Assembly: GCA_034359265.1 (NCBI GenBank)
Contig: CP136898.1
Coordinates: 41,315,501-41,379,500, forward strand
Origin: Canna indica
Taxonomy: Eukaryota > Streptophyta > Magnoliopsida > Zingiberales > Cannaceae
DNA length: 64,000 nucleotides
Direction: 5' to 3'
Positions within the stretch are counted from its first letter, which is position 1. Every line of letters starts with the position of its first letter. This document shows, piece by piece, positions 1 to 10,460 of the stretch. Under the pieces are notes generated by a model. The model saw only the letters and a program-made list of their open reading frames with translations. It searched no databases and was not told the DNA's origin. Made by a program: the position numbers and the translations under genes.

Positions 1-622
1 GAAATCGGAAATCGGAAGGACATTGATCGTCGCGCTCGGGTTCATCGCGGAAGTTTCTCGAAGATCGATGAGTACACCAAAGTCACATTGGACGGGCTCA
101 AAGATCACATGAAAGCTATCCAAGTTGATGCGCATTGAAAGCTGGAACCCAAAAATGAAGCGCGGAAGAAAAAGGCTGAAGAAATCAATCTCAGCCTAGG
201 TTCGGTCGACCTGGCGGTCGACCGACTGTAGGTAAAAAGGGGCAGTAGACATTCGATCGACCCGTCGGTCGACCGAACATAAGGAAGAAAGCACAGCAGA
301 TCTATTTCGGTCGACTGGGGCGGTCGACCGATAGAAGCCCAAAATAGGCAGTAGCTAGGGCGGTCGACCCGTCGGTCGATCGACCTGTGTTTTCTGAAGA
401 CGCGAGATCACATCGAACAACCGATGGGTCGACGAAAGGTCGGGATCATGATTCTTGCATCTGGGTGATCGACCCATCGGTCGACCGACCAGAGAGTAAT
501 GGAGCGATCGAATGACCGGTTGCCAGTTGGTCGAATGACCGATCGACCAGTCGGTCAACCGACCAATCGATCGGCGGCCTATAACGAATAGTTTTCTATC
601 CATTGAACAGTCATTTCTTCAC

Positions 623-642
623 GAGGGTATAAATACACCCTC
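623..642 (+). promoter_or_regulatory. LTR TATA box inside a short hairpin
   Basis: The sequence GAGGGTATAAATACACCCTC places TATAAATA in the loop between arms GAGGGT and ACCCTC. The same 20 bases occur at 11233-11252 and 18211-18230 in element B, and variant arms occur in the other LTRs (9368-9385, 44346-44368). It follows the palindrome-rich zone and precedes the putative transcribed leader, as expected of the U3/R border. The promoter role is inferred from position and the TATA consensus. Confidence 0.6.
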
Positions 643-1006
643 ATATACTTCATTTAACTTCTTTCCTAATCTCTACATATTTTATTGAGGATTTAAGAAG
701 GGATTTAAGTCTTCCAAAGAGTGATTGCAGTGCGCCCTGTTTCTTTCCGCGACAACCTTTCTCAAGCGCCAGCTGCTACTTCAACTCCGGTTTTGATCAA
801 GCTCATCCCTCGACGAGTTGAAGCTTCCAAAGGCTTGCAAAGGAGCTTTTATTATTGGTTTATTCTTAAGCTCTTTTGATTGTAAATTTTATCTGTTATT
901 TAAACTATTTCTGGATTTGTGTCTGTGTAAAGACCTAGGTTGTTAGGTCTTGTTTGTGAAGTGGTATCCTTGGTGTAGAAGGAGTAAAGCCACTTGTGTA
1001 TACTTA

Positions 1007-1920
1007 TGGCCCGTTTGGTTTGCTAAAAAATGGGGGACTGGACTGGACATCCGCCCATATCCCCCGTCTGGTTTGCAAAAGAAGCTTCGGGACAAGGACT
1101 TCTCCTTGTCCGGGATAGGATTTCCACCCATTTTGGTGTATCGAGAAATTTCTCGGTACACCGAAATCGGGCGGAGGACAAGGGCTGCAATTGTCAAAAT
1201 TACCCCTTCCTTCGACGGAGCCAGGTCACCATCGTCGGACTGGTCACAGAGTTCGGGGAGAGGGCGGACGTGTCGCCGGGATGATCGACGGCGGCCGGGA
1301 GGACCGGCCGGCGTGGGTCCGAGCGGACCAGAGGAAGGCGGGGCTCGGGCGGGCGTCGGGTGGAGAGGGAGACGAGTGAGGGAGAGTGTATTTATTTAAT
1401 AAATTGGGTAATTAAAGAAGAGAGCTGTATCATATGAAATTGGATTAATTTATGAATTATTGGGGTATTTTTGTAGTTGATCGTAGAGTCGTCGGATCGA
1501 GTCGAGGTGAATACCAAAGTTGTAAATTTTCACGTGCTGAACGCGATGGTGGTGTCAGATTTTAGATTGGAGATCGTTTGGTATGATTTTTATATTTTTC
1601 GGTATTATCCTATTATTATACTTTTAGGTTAGTTGAAAACTTATTAGTTAAACTATATATTAGTTGAAAAATATTTAATACTATATATTAAGATTTTTTT
1701 ATGTTTTAATCAGTTTTAAGACTAATTTACAAGGGTATTTTAGTCATTTTATCATGTACAGTACTTTGTTATAGCGAAACAAACGCAAGACAGGACGGAA
1801 TATCGTGTCCTGTTCTTGACGAAACAAACACGGTATAGCTACTGTTCCAGGACACCTGATGTCCTGTCCTTGTCCCTGTTTGGTGTCCTGTGACGAGCAG
1901 TTTGTGAACCAAACGGGTCC
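1007..1920. mobile_element. PIF/Harbinger-like MITE in the LTR
   Basis: The terminal inverted repeats are about 12 bases (left TGGCCCGTTTGG, right complement GGACCCGTTTGG) and the insertion is flanked by a TTA duplication at 1004-1006 and 1921-1923. The uninterrupted LTR at 18590 shows the empty site. TTA duplications and GGCCCGTTTGG-type ends are typical of PIF/Harbinger (Tourist-like) elements. The inside is unusual: a near-perfect 28-base palindrome at 1135-1162 and a GC-rich stretch at about 1230-1380 that contrasts with the AT-rich rest. No transposase is visible, so it is non-autonomous. Confidence 0.8.
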
Positions 1921-2347
1921 TTAGTGATTACTAGGATTAGTTCTAGTTGTCCCTTAGGTTGAGGTGGGAAAGTGCTCTCGGTAGGAAGGCGGGATACTTT
2001 CGGGTGTGGAAGTGCCTTCAGTTGGAGAGCAGAGACTTTCCGGTGAAAAGTCCTCATTGTAAGGGAAACTCTAATAAATCTAGTAAAATCTAGTTTGGAA
2101 ATCCTAAGCGGGTTGCTTAGGTAGTGGAGTAGGCATTGGGGCCGAACCACTATAAATATCTTGTGTTTGAATTGATTTCTTATTTGCTTTAATTGCTAAA
2201 TCATTTATTGCTTACGCATATAAAATCATCGAATTGCAAATTGCCTAAACCAATCTAAGTAAACGATTAAAAGTGAATTTAGGCAATCGAATTAGTAAAC
2301 ACACTATTCACCCCCCCCCCCCCTCTAGTGTCGTCATTTCACCTACA

Positions 2348-2816
2348 CAATCGTCGGTCGCTTGTCGGTCGATTGTCGAGCGACCACCGAGCGATCGAAG
2401 GCTTTCTGCAGCTTCCTATCAACCTTAGGTCGACTGAATTGGCTACTGCCAATTTTTTACCACATTCGATCGACCGAACCTAGGCTGAGATTGATTTTTT
2501 CAGCCGTCTTCTTGCACGCTTCGTTTTCGGGTTCTGGCCTTCAACGTGCGACAACTTGGAGAGCTTTTCGTGTGTTCTTTAGACTCGTCCAAGACATCTT
2601 TGGTGCACATGTCGAACTTCTAGAGATTTTTGCGATGAACCCGAACGCATCGATCAATGTCCTTCCAATTTTCCAATTTCTTCGATATTTCTGATCGAGG
2701 ATATCGAGTGCTAATCGATATGGAACCTGAAAGTAATTCTCCATAAAACATTAGTTCCATGTTTGTTATCACCAAAATCAAGATTAAGACCAAGGTAGAA
2801 AACCTTAAGCCAACAA
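2348..2816 (-). repeat. Copia LTR fragment in reverse orientation
   Basis: This is the reverse complement of the first ~470 bases of the family LTR. It ends at 2816 with CCAACA, the complement of the LTR start TGTTGG, and contains palindromes such as TCGATCGACCGA. It abuts the sense LTR end at 2347 directly. The simplest reading is that the sense element inserted into this antisense LTR, whose other part lies outside the window. Confidence 0.8.
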
Positions 2817-2820
2817 ATTT

Positions 2821-3404
2821 GACATGTTTCTTAGACTCCTAATTGATGAATTGAAAACATTGTGGACTGAGGGAGCTGGCACTTATGATTATCACTGGAA
2901 GCAAAACTTCACTTTAAAGACCACATAGCTGAAATAGATGAGAAAATATTTGAGTTTGTTAGTGGACCATCTTGACTAGTATCATGTTATAACGGTTATT
3001 TTATTAATGGGTATAAATTTCACACGATTGAATATGCGTTTACAAAGAAGAATGTGAATGTTGGGGTCTCCGTGAAAGGGACAGCGTATGTTGAATGTGA
3101 TATTAAATTTTATGGACTGTTGGAAGAAGTGATAGAATTGCACTTCTTCGTCTTAAAATCAGTTATCATATTTAAATGTCATTGGTTCGATACAACAGAT
3201 AGGGGTATGAGAGTTCATCCAAAATACAAACTTGTCGATGTTAATTATAAATCAAAATTGGCAGTAAATGAGCCTTTTATAATAGCATCACAAGCCGAAC
3301 AAATATATTATGTGAAGTATCTTGCTCGAAATAAAGATAGAGCGAATTGGCGTGTAGTCGATAAGACTAAAGCTAGAGGAAGAATTGATTTGATAGTGGG
3401 ATAA
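2821..3404 (+). pseudogene. CACTA (En/Spm) transposase fragment, tnp2 plus DUF4216
   Basis: The first part translates to a piece of the Transposase_21 (tnp2) domain, recognisable from LIDELKTLW followed by GAGTYDYHWKQNFTLK. From about 2975 a second block matches the DUF4216 domain found downstream of tnp2 in plant CACTA elements: NGYFINGYKFHT, then GVSVKGTAYVEC, FKCHWFDTTDRG and FIIASQAEQIYYVKY. An open frame covers 3054-3404. The catalytic core between the two blocks is deleted, and stop codons occur near 2925, so this cannot make an active transposase. No CACTA terminus was found beside it. Confidence 0.8.
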
Positions 3405-3429
3405 AATGAGCTGATATAGTAAAAAGATG

Positions 3430-4263
3430 ATCCTCCCGCAGTAGACCGTATTAGTCCAATACTCAAGGACCGTATTAGTTTGAATATGTTGATGATGAAG
3501 AAGAAGAAGAAATCTTCTGAATTTTTTTGTCAAAAGAGCATATGTTGCATCCATCTCTTCTTCTGAACAATCTTCAAACTTGTTCTCCTCTTTAGTAGCA
3601 TTGAAAGCAAAGTTTCTCCTTTTCTCTTTATGAAAGTAATTCTCAAATAGTTCCAACTCATATGTTTCCAGTTTACTCATCAAAGTATCAAGGGTAATAG
3701 ATGAGGGATCATGAACTTCTCTTATAGCAGCAGCCTTCTTGTCAAATTTTGTAGGCATGGATCTGAGAACTTTTCTACCACCTTTTCTTCAGAGAATGGT
3801 TCTCCTAGGTTGGAAACATTGTTCATCAAATCTTTGATGTGCCCATGAAAGTCTTGAATACTCTCATCTTCTCCCATTTTCAGGTTCTCAAATTTGGCAT
3901 TGAGAATTTCAACCTTTGACTTACGAAGAGTTAGAGATCCTTCATGATTTGTTTCCAAAATCTCTCATGCTTGTTTTGCAAGAGTACAGCAGAGATAAGT
4001 TTGAACTAAGAGGGATCAACACCACTGAAAATGGCATTAAGGGCCTTGTTGTCATAGTTCGCAGCTGTGACTTCTGCTACAGTATACTGGTTCTTTGGCT
4101 TCTTCTCAGACCCATCAATAGTTGGAGGATTATAGTCATCTTCTATAGTGTCCCAGCAATGATCATCAATGGACTTGATGAAAGCCCTCATCCGAGTCTT
4201 CCAATCAGCATAGTTTGTTCCAACAAGAAGTGGAGGAACATTGACAGAATTTCCCATTGGCAC
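3430..4263 (-). pseudogene. Copia gag, broken, of a second Copia family
   Basis: The gene starts at 4263 with MPMGNSVNVPPLLVGTNYAD, the usual Copia gag opening (DUF4219/UBN2 type) including TNYADWKTRM. After an in-frame stop near 4006 it continues in another frame as a region with LRKSKVEILNAKFENLKM and EDESIQDFHGHIKDLMN (about 3950-3780), and in a third frame as KFDKKAAAIREV through LDTLMSKLETYELELFE (about 3745-3640). These are the consecutive blocks of the UBN2 domain. It stops at about 3510, before the zinc knuckle. At least two frameshifts and one stop make it non-functional. It belongs with the LTR at 4344-4823. Confidence 0.82.
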
Positions 4264-4329
4264 TCCTATATAGAGCTTGACAAAATAAGAGACACCAAGG
4301 ATCTTGTGCAGGTAAAGGTTAGCACAATC

Positions 4330-4341
4330 GCTTTGATGCCA
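4330..4341 (-). promoter_or_regulatory. tRNA primer-binding site
   Basis: On the minus strand this reads TGGCATCAAAGC, two differences from the initiator-methionine tRNA site TGGTATCAGAGC used by most plant Copia elements. It lies just after the LTR end (TGTCA at 4344) and before the gag start. Confidence 0.6.
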
Positions 4342-4343
4342 AA

Positions 4344-4823
4344 TGACAATATAGGTCTCTTAGGGAACTTCTGTAACTGACAGTTGCATAGGAAGTTGCA
4401 ACTACTCTAACAACAGCCTATAGTAGCAGAGTAAAAATCAAAATGAAAAAACATACGCAAACACAAGAGATTTGTTTACGCAGTTCAGTGACAAATCAGT
4501 CACCTAATCTGCGGGGCACTCACCGGACAGATGCCCAATCCACTCTCTATAAGTACAACATAAGTTCTTTGGATTTCATACTTGAAATCCGATTACCACT
4601 ACTACAATGAATTGGAAATAATAAAAACCTATTTGCTATTACAAGTAAATACCAACTTGCCTCTCTTTGACATCACAGCCACAGAGTTCCGTCCTCCACA
4701 CAGCATTGTATTGTAGCGAGTTTTCTGCCCAAAATCGATCTTGTCCTAAAGATAAAATGTTGTTGCCTTTCTGCACTCAGTAGTCTGCACTCAGCAGTCT
4801 CAACTCCTATATATTTGGCAACA
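4344..4823 (-). repeat. 5' LTR of the second Copia family
   Basis: About 480 bases between a start read as TGTTGCCAAATATATAGG at 4823 and an end TTGTCA at 4344, both on the minus strand and both with the expected TG...CA ends. It directly precedes the primer-binding site and the gag gene. Its sequence is unrelated to the GTCGAC-rich LTRs. No second LTR was found, so the element is truncated. Confidence 0.6.
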
Positions 4824-5340
4824 GCATTTCCGCGTAATGGAGTTGTAGACAATAGATACCTTCACCCGTATTTATATGTGTCACGGAAGGATCTAAATAA
4901 ATGCTGACTTCAAGCACTCCACTCCTCGCATACTTCAGATTGAAACCATCAACATAAATAGGCATTTTAACCATTTGATCATTTATGAAAATAGAAATGC
5001 CTAGAAGTAAAGAAGGAAAAAACTCTTCGAAACTAAACTGAACAGAAGTCATAAATAATGATGATTTAAACGTTCAGAAATATTAAAAGAATCATCATTA
5101 ATCTACAAGTCCAGCAGTCATCATGTTCACATCAGAAACTGTCTAGGATACCTTTAGACCGAAGGCAGTTGAGATTGCCTCTTCACCGTTGAAACTGTCT
5201 CCAACTAAAATAATAGACATCACACACAGTGTCATAAGTTTCAGCATGAACTGCTCATCAACCAGAGCAGTTGTGATTGTCTTTTTCAACTGGAAATATT
5301 TTTTGCCAAATATAGCCAAAATATAAAAGACCAATACTAA
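4824..5340 (-). other. Unassigned segment, possible receptor-kinase ectodomain remnant
   Basis: The open frame at about 5052-4824 contains ISIFINDQMVKMPIYVDGF and YARSGVLEVSIYLDPS. The pattern FINDQ ... SGVLEVSI ... DPS loosely resembles the second malectin-like domain of CrRLK1L receptor kinases. The match is weak and I could not extend it to either side. The second Copia LTR begins exactly where the frame leaves this segment. It may be a captured or interrupted gene piece, or chance. Confidence 0.2.
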
Positions 5341-5378
5341 CATCACCATCTCCTCTACATCTTGCCTTGACCCGAAAA

Positions 5379-5742
5379 ATGGCACTAGAGAGTGTAGCGT
5401 CTGTACCTCCTAGGTTCGATGCCTCGAACTTTGGTCTTTGAAAATATAGTTAGTACACATATTTAAAGACTAAAGGTTTTGGTGTCCTTAACATGTTAAC
5501 ATTAGAATTCAATGAACCTAAGGTTGTCATGCATGCTTGGAGTGAACTTGACAAAAAAATGTTTAAATTTAATGGAGATGTCCTGAATTGCATACTTTGC
5601 ACCTTACCAAATGACGTTCTTGAAAAAAGTCATGCATTGCTCTACGGCTTTTGACTTATGGGCTAGTTTGAATATTTTATACGATCATTCTAGTTTTGGT
5701 GCTCATAGCTCTTCTAGTCAAAGAAGCAACTCCAAGAACCGG

Positions 5743-5777
<35 letters not shown>

Positions 5778-6696
5778 TAATTTGTCATGCATGTAAAGAA
5801 AAAGGGCATGTGAAGAAAAATTACCCTAACATGAAGAACAAAGCAAGGAAGAGGTCAAGTCCTTCCATCTCTACATCTCATTCATATGAAGCATCCTCTA
5901 CCCATGACTTTGAAGCCACTTCCAAAGTGAGCCTCAAAAATGCAAATGATGAGGTACACTCTCATTCTTCCTCTAGTCATATTAATAGTACTAACTCTTC
6001 CAATTCACATGATATGTCATATGATGAGTTAGTAAATGAATGCAAGAAAATGTTTGCCTTGCTTGTCAAAAAGGATAAGGAAAATAGAAAAATGAAAAGA
6101 AAATTCTAGACTTAATTTTCATGTGCATGCTTTAGAATTAGAAAATGAAAAACTAAAAACTAGTTCTATTGATCATTGTCTTGATAGCTCAAATCTTGAG
6201 ATTAAGGATTTGAGAGTCAAAAACAAGTATGTGAAAAAGGAAAATGAAAATTTGAGATTTGAGAATTCAAAAATCAAAAGTGAAAACAATGTTTTGAAAT
6301 CTCAACTACATGACATGCATAAGTCAATTGAAGCTTTTAAAAATGAGATTTTGATCTTGAACAAAGAAGTAAATAATTTGAAAAACTCAACTTCCTTAAA
6401 GAAATTTGGAAAAAAAATGTTTCTTTCAAGAATGCTTATGTTCTATCATAAATCTCATGCTATGCATTCTAATGTTAAATAATATGCTAAGAAAAATGAT
6501 AACAAAGAACTTCATGGTCATTTTTTTTTTTGTGGTATTTACGGGCATGCTATATATGATTGCGCATTTAAGATGAACTCAAGTAGTGTTAAGACACTTT
6601 GGATAGCTAAGCCCTCTAACCCCCGATGACCTAAAGCCATTTGGGTACCAAAGATCTCATGTTCTCTTGTAGGGGGAGCAACTACAAAAGGATGAG
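5379..6696 (+). pseudogene. Element A gag-like protein, degenerate
   Basis: The start ATGGCACTAGAG and the following codons match the gag start of element B (MALE.VAS.PPRFD). The order of parts is an N-terminal UBN2-like region (5379-5700, with stops), a lysine-rich zinc knuckle CHACKEKGHVKKNYPNM in which the last Cys is Tyr (about 5785), a serine-rich linker, a coiled-coil rich in Lys/Asn/Glu (6123-6480), a second degenerate zinc knuckle FCGIYGHAIYDC (about 6527-6565), and the closing IWVPK motif near 6640. A homopolymer of more than 30 A at 5743-5775 sits in the coding region and other stops are present, so it is not functional. Confidence 0.8.
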
Positions 6697-8848
6697 TTGA
6701 TGATGGTTGATGGGAGTTGCATGAGGACTTAAAGCTTCACCAAATCCATGTTGCAATTTCACATCTTTTGGATGTCTTCGGTATGAAGAATCTGCATCTA
6801 GTTTATTTGGTATTATTTGCTTGTTTTGTCTAGTTTAAAAATTGAGTTTATGATACATGATTGATTTTGGTCAATTCTTACCGCTCTTAATATGGTTCTA
6901 TCAAATGATTTTTTATTTTTTATTTTTGATTTTGGTCTCTTCGGAGACCTTTATAGCCTATAACAGACTCATGCGACCTTGCGATTCTAAATAATAGGCT
7001 CATTGTGGCCTTTCGGTTTTCAACCAATAGGAAGGATTGGAGATCTTATTCTTTCAAAAATCCATATCTTGAGATCTCTTGATTCGTTTTGGTTTCATGA
7101 TGATTCTACTTGAAACGAATTTTTCACTATCTAGCTTATGTTGAAATTCTCAAATGTAGATTTTCATTTCACCTTCGCTATTTAGTATGCTAACTTGCTA
7201 GATGTTATATCATTGTGCTATTAATGATTTTTGGCTTGCAAGTTAACATTTATGAAAATGGAAGGCTAATAATTATGAGGAAAAGGATAAGTTTGGCAAA
7301 TTGTCATGAATAAGGTATAACCTCAATTCTTTCAAAATTTTAGTGTTATACCTCAATGTTTAAGCTTCAATCATGTCTTTGTACTCATTATTAGAATTGC
7401 ATGATAAATCCTTGAATTCTCATGAGTAGGTAAAATTTCAGCACTTAGACAAATCTCAATGAAACTTGCTCTAGGTTGATTTTTATCATTAGAGACCTCT
7501 CTTTTAAGTCCAAACTAGTTAAACATGTTTAGATACACACATGAAATGCTTCTAGTTATTTAAAGTTGAAAATCCATGTGTAGATAAATTTAGAGATAAC
7601 TAGTTCACTTGAGGTGACTTAAACTTGAAAAGATTTGACCCAAGTCGACAAATTGACTTGGACACTTCATTTTAAGTCCAAACCTAAACATCTCTTAAAC
7701 ATGTTTAGGTATAGGTATGACATGTTTCTAGACATTTAAAGTTAAAAATTAATAAGAATATGGATAAAATAACCTTGAGGTGATTCCATGATAACCTCTT
7801 TTGAACAAGTTTGACCTAAGTCAACAAATTGACTTAACGGTCTCATTTTAAATTCATATTTGAGGAACATGTTTAGATTTACTCATGTTAGGTGTACATG
7901 TGTTTAAATTTGAGAAAACAATTAGTAAAGATTAAAATTTGATACCTAGCAATTTCATGTTATCATGCTTGTTTTTGAATGAAATCGTGCTAAGATAAAT
8001 TTTTGACCAAATGACATTATTTTCATTTCAAACTTGATAAACATAAGTTAAATGATTATATCTTGATATCCAAAAAATTTGAATGAAATCTGGAAGTGTT
8101 TTAAAAAAATAACTGATATTTACGAAAATGTCATTGGAAATTTCAGCATGTTCAGTTATTTTTATAAAAAAGTAGAAAAATTATTTTTGAATGATTCTTG
8201 AAACTGAATCTTCATTGAAAAATCTAGTTTCTCTAGTAAAAATTTTAAAATTTTTCATGAAGATTGTGATTTATCGTAGATTTTTGAAGTTCATTTTCAG
8301 AAATCCATAAGTATCGTTTTTGTCAAGAACTCATTTTTCCGATACTTTGCCCTTTACTCGAAATCTTCAAATGAGACTTCAAGTATGATGTTAGAATCAT
8401 GTTTTTGGTATCGTTCTTATTTTGACTCGTGAAAAATAAAATCATTTCTAAGTTAATTTTTGATACTTTGATCGATACATGTAATATCGATACTTGAATT
8501 AGTACATGATTTCTAGTTTTAGATTATGTTTATCATTCTATGATATCATGTTTTGATTGGTCTCACTTGTATGTATGTTTTCATCCCTTGAGTTGAGATC
8601 TACATGTTTTCATGAAAACTAGTTTTTAGGTCCCAACTTTGACCATAGTTGACTTTTTTTGCTCTTTTTGATTGATGTCAAAAGGGGGAGAAAAGTATAG
8701 GTAAAAGGGAAGAAAATATAGGAAAACCATGCATATAAATAAGGGAAGTTTATTTTCATAGATATGCAAGTTGATAGGGGGAGAAATCCCATGTTTGATA
8801 TCTTTTATGCTTAATTGAATATATTTTCTTAAGGATGTGTGTCATCAT
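6697..8848 (+). other. Shared non-coding region of element A
   Basis: About 2.1 kb of AT-rich DNA with no credible coding sequence. It aligns by eye, block by block, with 14160-17330 in element B and the complement of 55330-58100 in element C. Recognisable shared phrases include GTTTAGATTTACTCATGTTAG, CAAGTCAACAAATTGACTT and the closing ATGTCAAAAGGGGGAGA. It takes the place where pol would be in an autonomous element. Confidence 0.7.
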
Positions 8849-8863
8849 CAAAAAGGGAGAGAT
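8849..8863 (+). other. Polypurine tract of element A
   Basis: AAAAAGGGAGAGATT lies directly before the LTR start TGTTG at 8864, the position of the plus-strand primer in LTR retrotransposons. Confidence 0.75.
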
Positions 8864-10133
8864 TGTTGCCCTAAGGTTTTCAAACTTGGTCTTAATCTCA
8901 ATCTTAATCTCGGTCTTGATGATAACAAATATGGAACTAATGTTTTTATGGAGAACTTCTTTCAGGTTCCAAGTCGATTAGCGCTCGACATCGGCGATTG
9001 AAAATATCGAAGAAATCGGAGAATCGAAAGAACGTTGGTCGATGCGCTCGGATTTGTCGAAAAAGATAGAGTCTAGGTTTAGGAGCGTCTAGATAATATG
9101 TAAAATCCTCGATACGGTGCCTCGATCCCTAAAGAACAAAAATCCAAAGACAAAATCCAAAAACGAACGACAAGCTAAAAAATCAACTAAAACTGGGCTA
9201 GTTTCAACTTGCTTGTTGATGGGCGATCGACGGCCGGTCGATCGGCAATTAGCCCAGCCACCGACCGACCGACAGAGCCCCGAAATGGGCAGTGGGCTCC
9301 GGTCGGTGGCCGATCAATCAATTGAAATTTGCCCGTTGGGTTGGCTGTGATGGCTCTCTCCTCTCTTGGCTTATAAATATAAGCCCTTGACTGCCTTCCT
9401 TAGTAATCCAATACTTCATTGAGCTATTCTAACATCCTTTGCAAGCTTTTCTTGAGCCATCTCTTTGCAAATTCTAGTTTTTATGATAAAACCTTGATCT
9501 TGCCTTTGAACCTTCAAGATTCATCTTTTCAAGGCATCAAGAGAACTAGGGAGTTTCTATTGGAGCTAAGTATTTATTGTTTGATTTATTGCTCCTTTTA
9601 GTTGTCTATTTCTTGTTTATTTCATCGTATTTGAGCTTGTGAAGACCTAGGTTGTTAGGTCTTGAAATTGGGTAGTAACCTTGATGTTTGGGGTTTAAAT
9701 TCACCGGTGTAAACGTAGTTTGCTAGGATTAGTTAAATTGTCCTTAGGATTGAGGTGAGAGAGTGCTCTTGGTAGGAAGGCGAGATACTTCCGGGTGTGG
9801 AAGTGCCTTCGATTTGAAAGCGAAGACTCTCCAGTAAAAATGTCCTCATTGTAAGGAAACGAATTAATCTAGTAAAACTAGTTTGGAAATCCTAAGCGGT
9901 GTGCTTAGGTAATGGAGTAGGCATTGGGGCCGAACCACAATAAATAATTGTGTTTTCATTGCTTCTACTTGTGTTTACTTAATTGTCGTATTTACTTTGC
10001 TTCCGCTTGCTACTCAATTTGTAATTTGCCTAAGTAATCAAAGAAATATTTAAAACCAAAATTAGGCTAAAGTTTTAGTAAACACACTATTCACCCCCCT
10101 CCCCCCCCTCTAGTGTAGGCCATTTCACCAACA
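8864..10133 (+). repeat. 3' LTR of element A (subfamily II)
   Basis: It starts TGTTGCCCTAAGG and ends CCATTTCACCAACA, 1270 bases. A palindrome zone with GGTCGATCGGC and CCGACCGACCGAC lies at about 9220-9330, a TATA box in a hairpin at 9368-9385, and a poly-C run at 10092-10110. It resembles the LTRs of element C more than those of element B in the part after the TATA box. Confidence 0.85.
9368..9385 (+). promoter_or_regulatory. LTR TATA box in hairpin, variant arms
   Basis: GGCTTATAAATATAAGCC has arms GGCTTAT and ATAAGCC around the core of the TATA box. The arms are unlike those at 623-642 but still complementary. Confidence 0.55.
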
Positions 10134-10455
10134 TACAACATAATCCTCGGTGGTGTGACCATAGGTGTCATGGAAGGTACACTTCTTGGTCATATCGACA
10201 TTGGGTGGTAGATTTTGCTTTCTTGCATTGGCGGGGTACCTGATAAGCTTCAGGTGGTAGATGTCGCGAAGGATTGTTTCCTTCCTAGTGTTGAAAGGAG
10301 TGTACCTTTCAAATTGGATGTTCGGGCGAGGTGGTGACCTTGGCCCTCTGTCATTGTTTTGCTTGTGGCGATTACGATCTTCACTTTTTTTGTCTGCCCT
10401 TTTGGGCCTTTTATCTCCGATAGTGGCTTTAACTTGTCGGCCTTTTTAGCTTCTC
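10134..10455 (-). pseudogene. Ty3/Gypsy gag, distal part, split by element B
   Basis: Read on the minus strand this gives ERYTPFNTRKETILRDIYHL and, further on, KKCTFHDTYGHTTEDYV, which has the C/FH...GH...C/Y layout seen near the end of many plant Gypsy gag domains. It continues the gag piece at 18995-19660: element B was inserted between the two with the duplication GGAGT, so removing B joins them. The piece ends at 10134 because the LTR of element A abuts it. Confidence 0.7.
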
Positions 10456-10460
10456 GGAGT
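10456..10460 (+). other. Target-site duplication GGAGT, left of element B
   Basis: GGAGT here is repeated at 18995-18999 right after the element, a 5-bp duplication as expected for LTR-retrotransposon integration. Confidence 0.9.

Larger units (their letters stand above)
1..2347 (+). mobile_element. Copia LTR, sense, cut by the window edge
   Basis: This is a long terminal repeat of the same family as the LTRs at 10461 and 17346. The first roughly 146 bases are missing because the window begins inside it. It holds the GTCGAC-rich palindrome zone (about 200-590), a TATA box at about 627, the motif of a paired AAGACCTAGG / TTAGGTCTTG near 930-950, and the family 3' end with a poly-C run followed by CTCTAGTGT and a final TTTCACCTACA at 2347. 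A PIF/Harbinger-like element splits it at 1007-1920. The sequence after 2347 is not a primer-binding site, so this is either a 3' LTR or a solo LTR; the window does not show which. Confidence 0.85.
5341..10133 (+). mobile_element. Element A: gag-only Copia, 5'-truncated
   Basis: The element begins abruptly in its leader at about 5341; the 5' LTR and primer-binding site are missing. In order it holds a broken gag (5379-6696), non-coding AT-rich DNA shared with elements B and C (6697-8848), a polypurine tract and a 3' LTR (8864-10133). No protease, integrase, reverse transcriptase or RNase H motif was seen in any frame. Its right flank is Gypsy gag sequence, the same host sequence as for element B. 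Confidence 0.85.

Noticed and set aside
200..590. CRISPR-like array of spaced palindromes
   Set aside because: Spacing and units are irregular, the units vary, the genome is a plant one, and the block moves with the LTR.
1030..1399. Protein-coding gene in the MITE at 1007-1920
   Set aside because: The overlapping frames on both strands come from a palindrome and GC-rich DNA; no start context, domain or intron is convincing.
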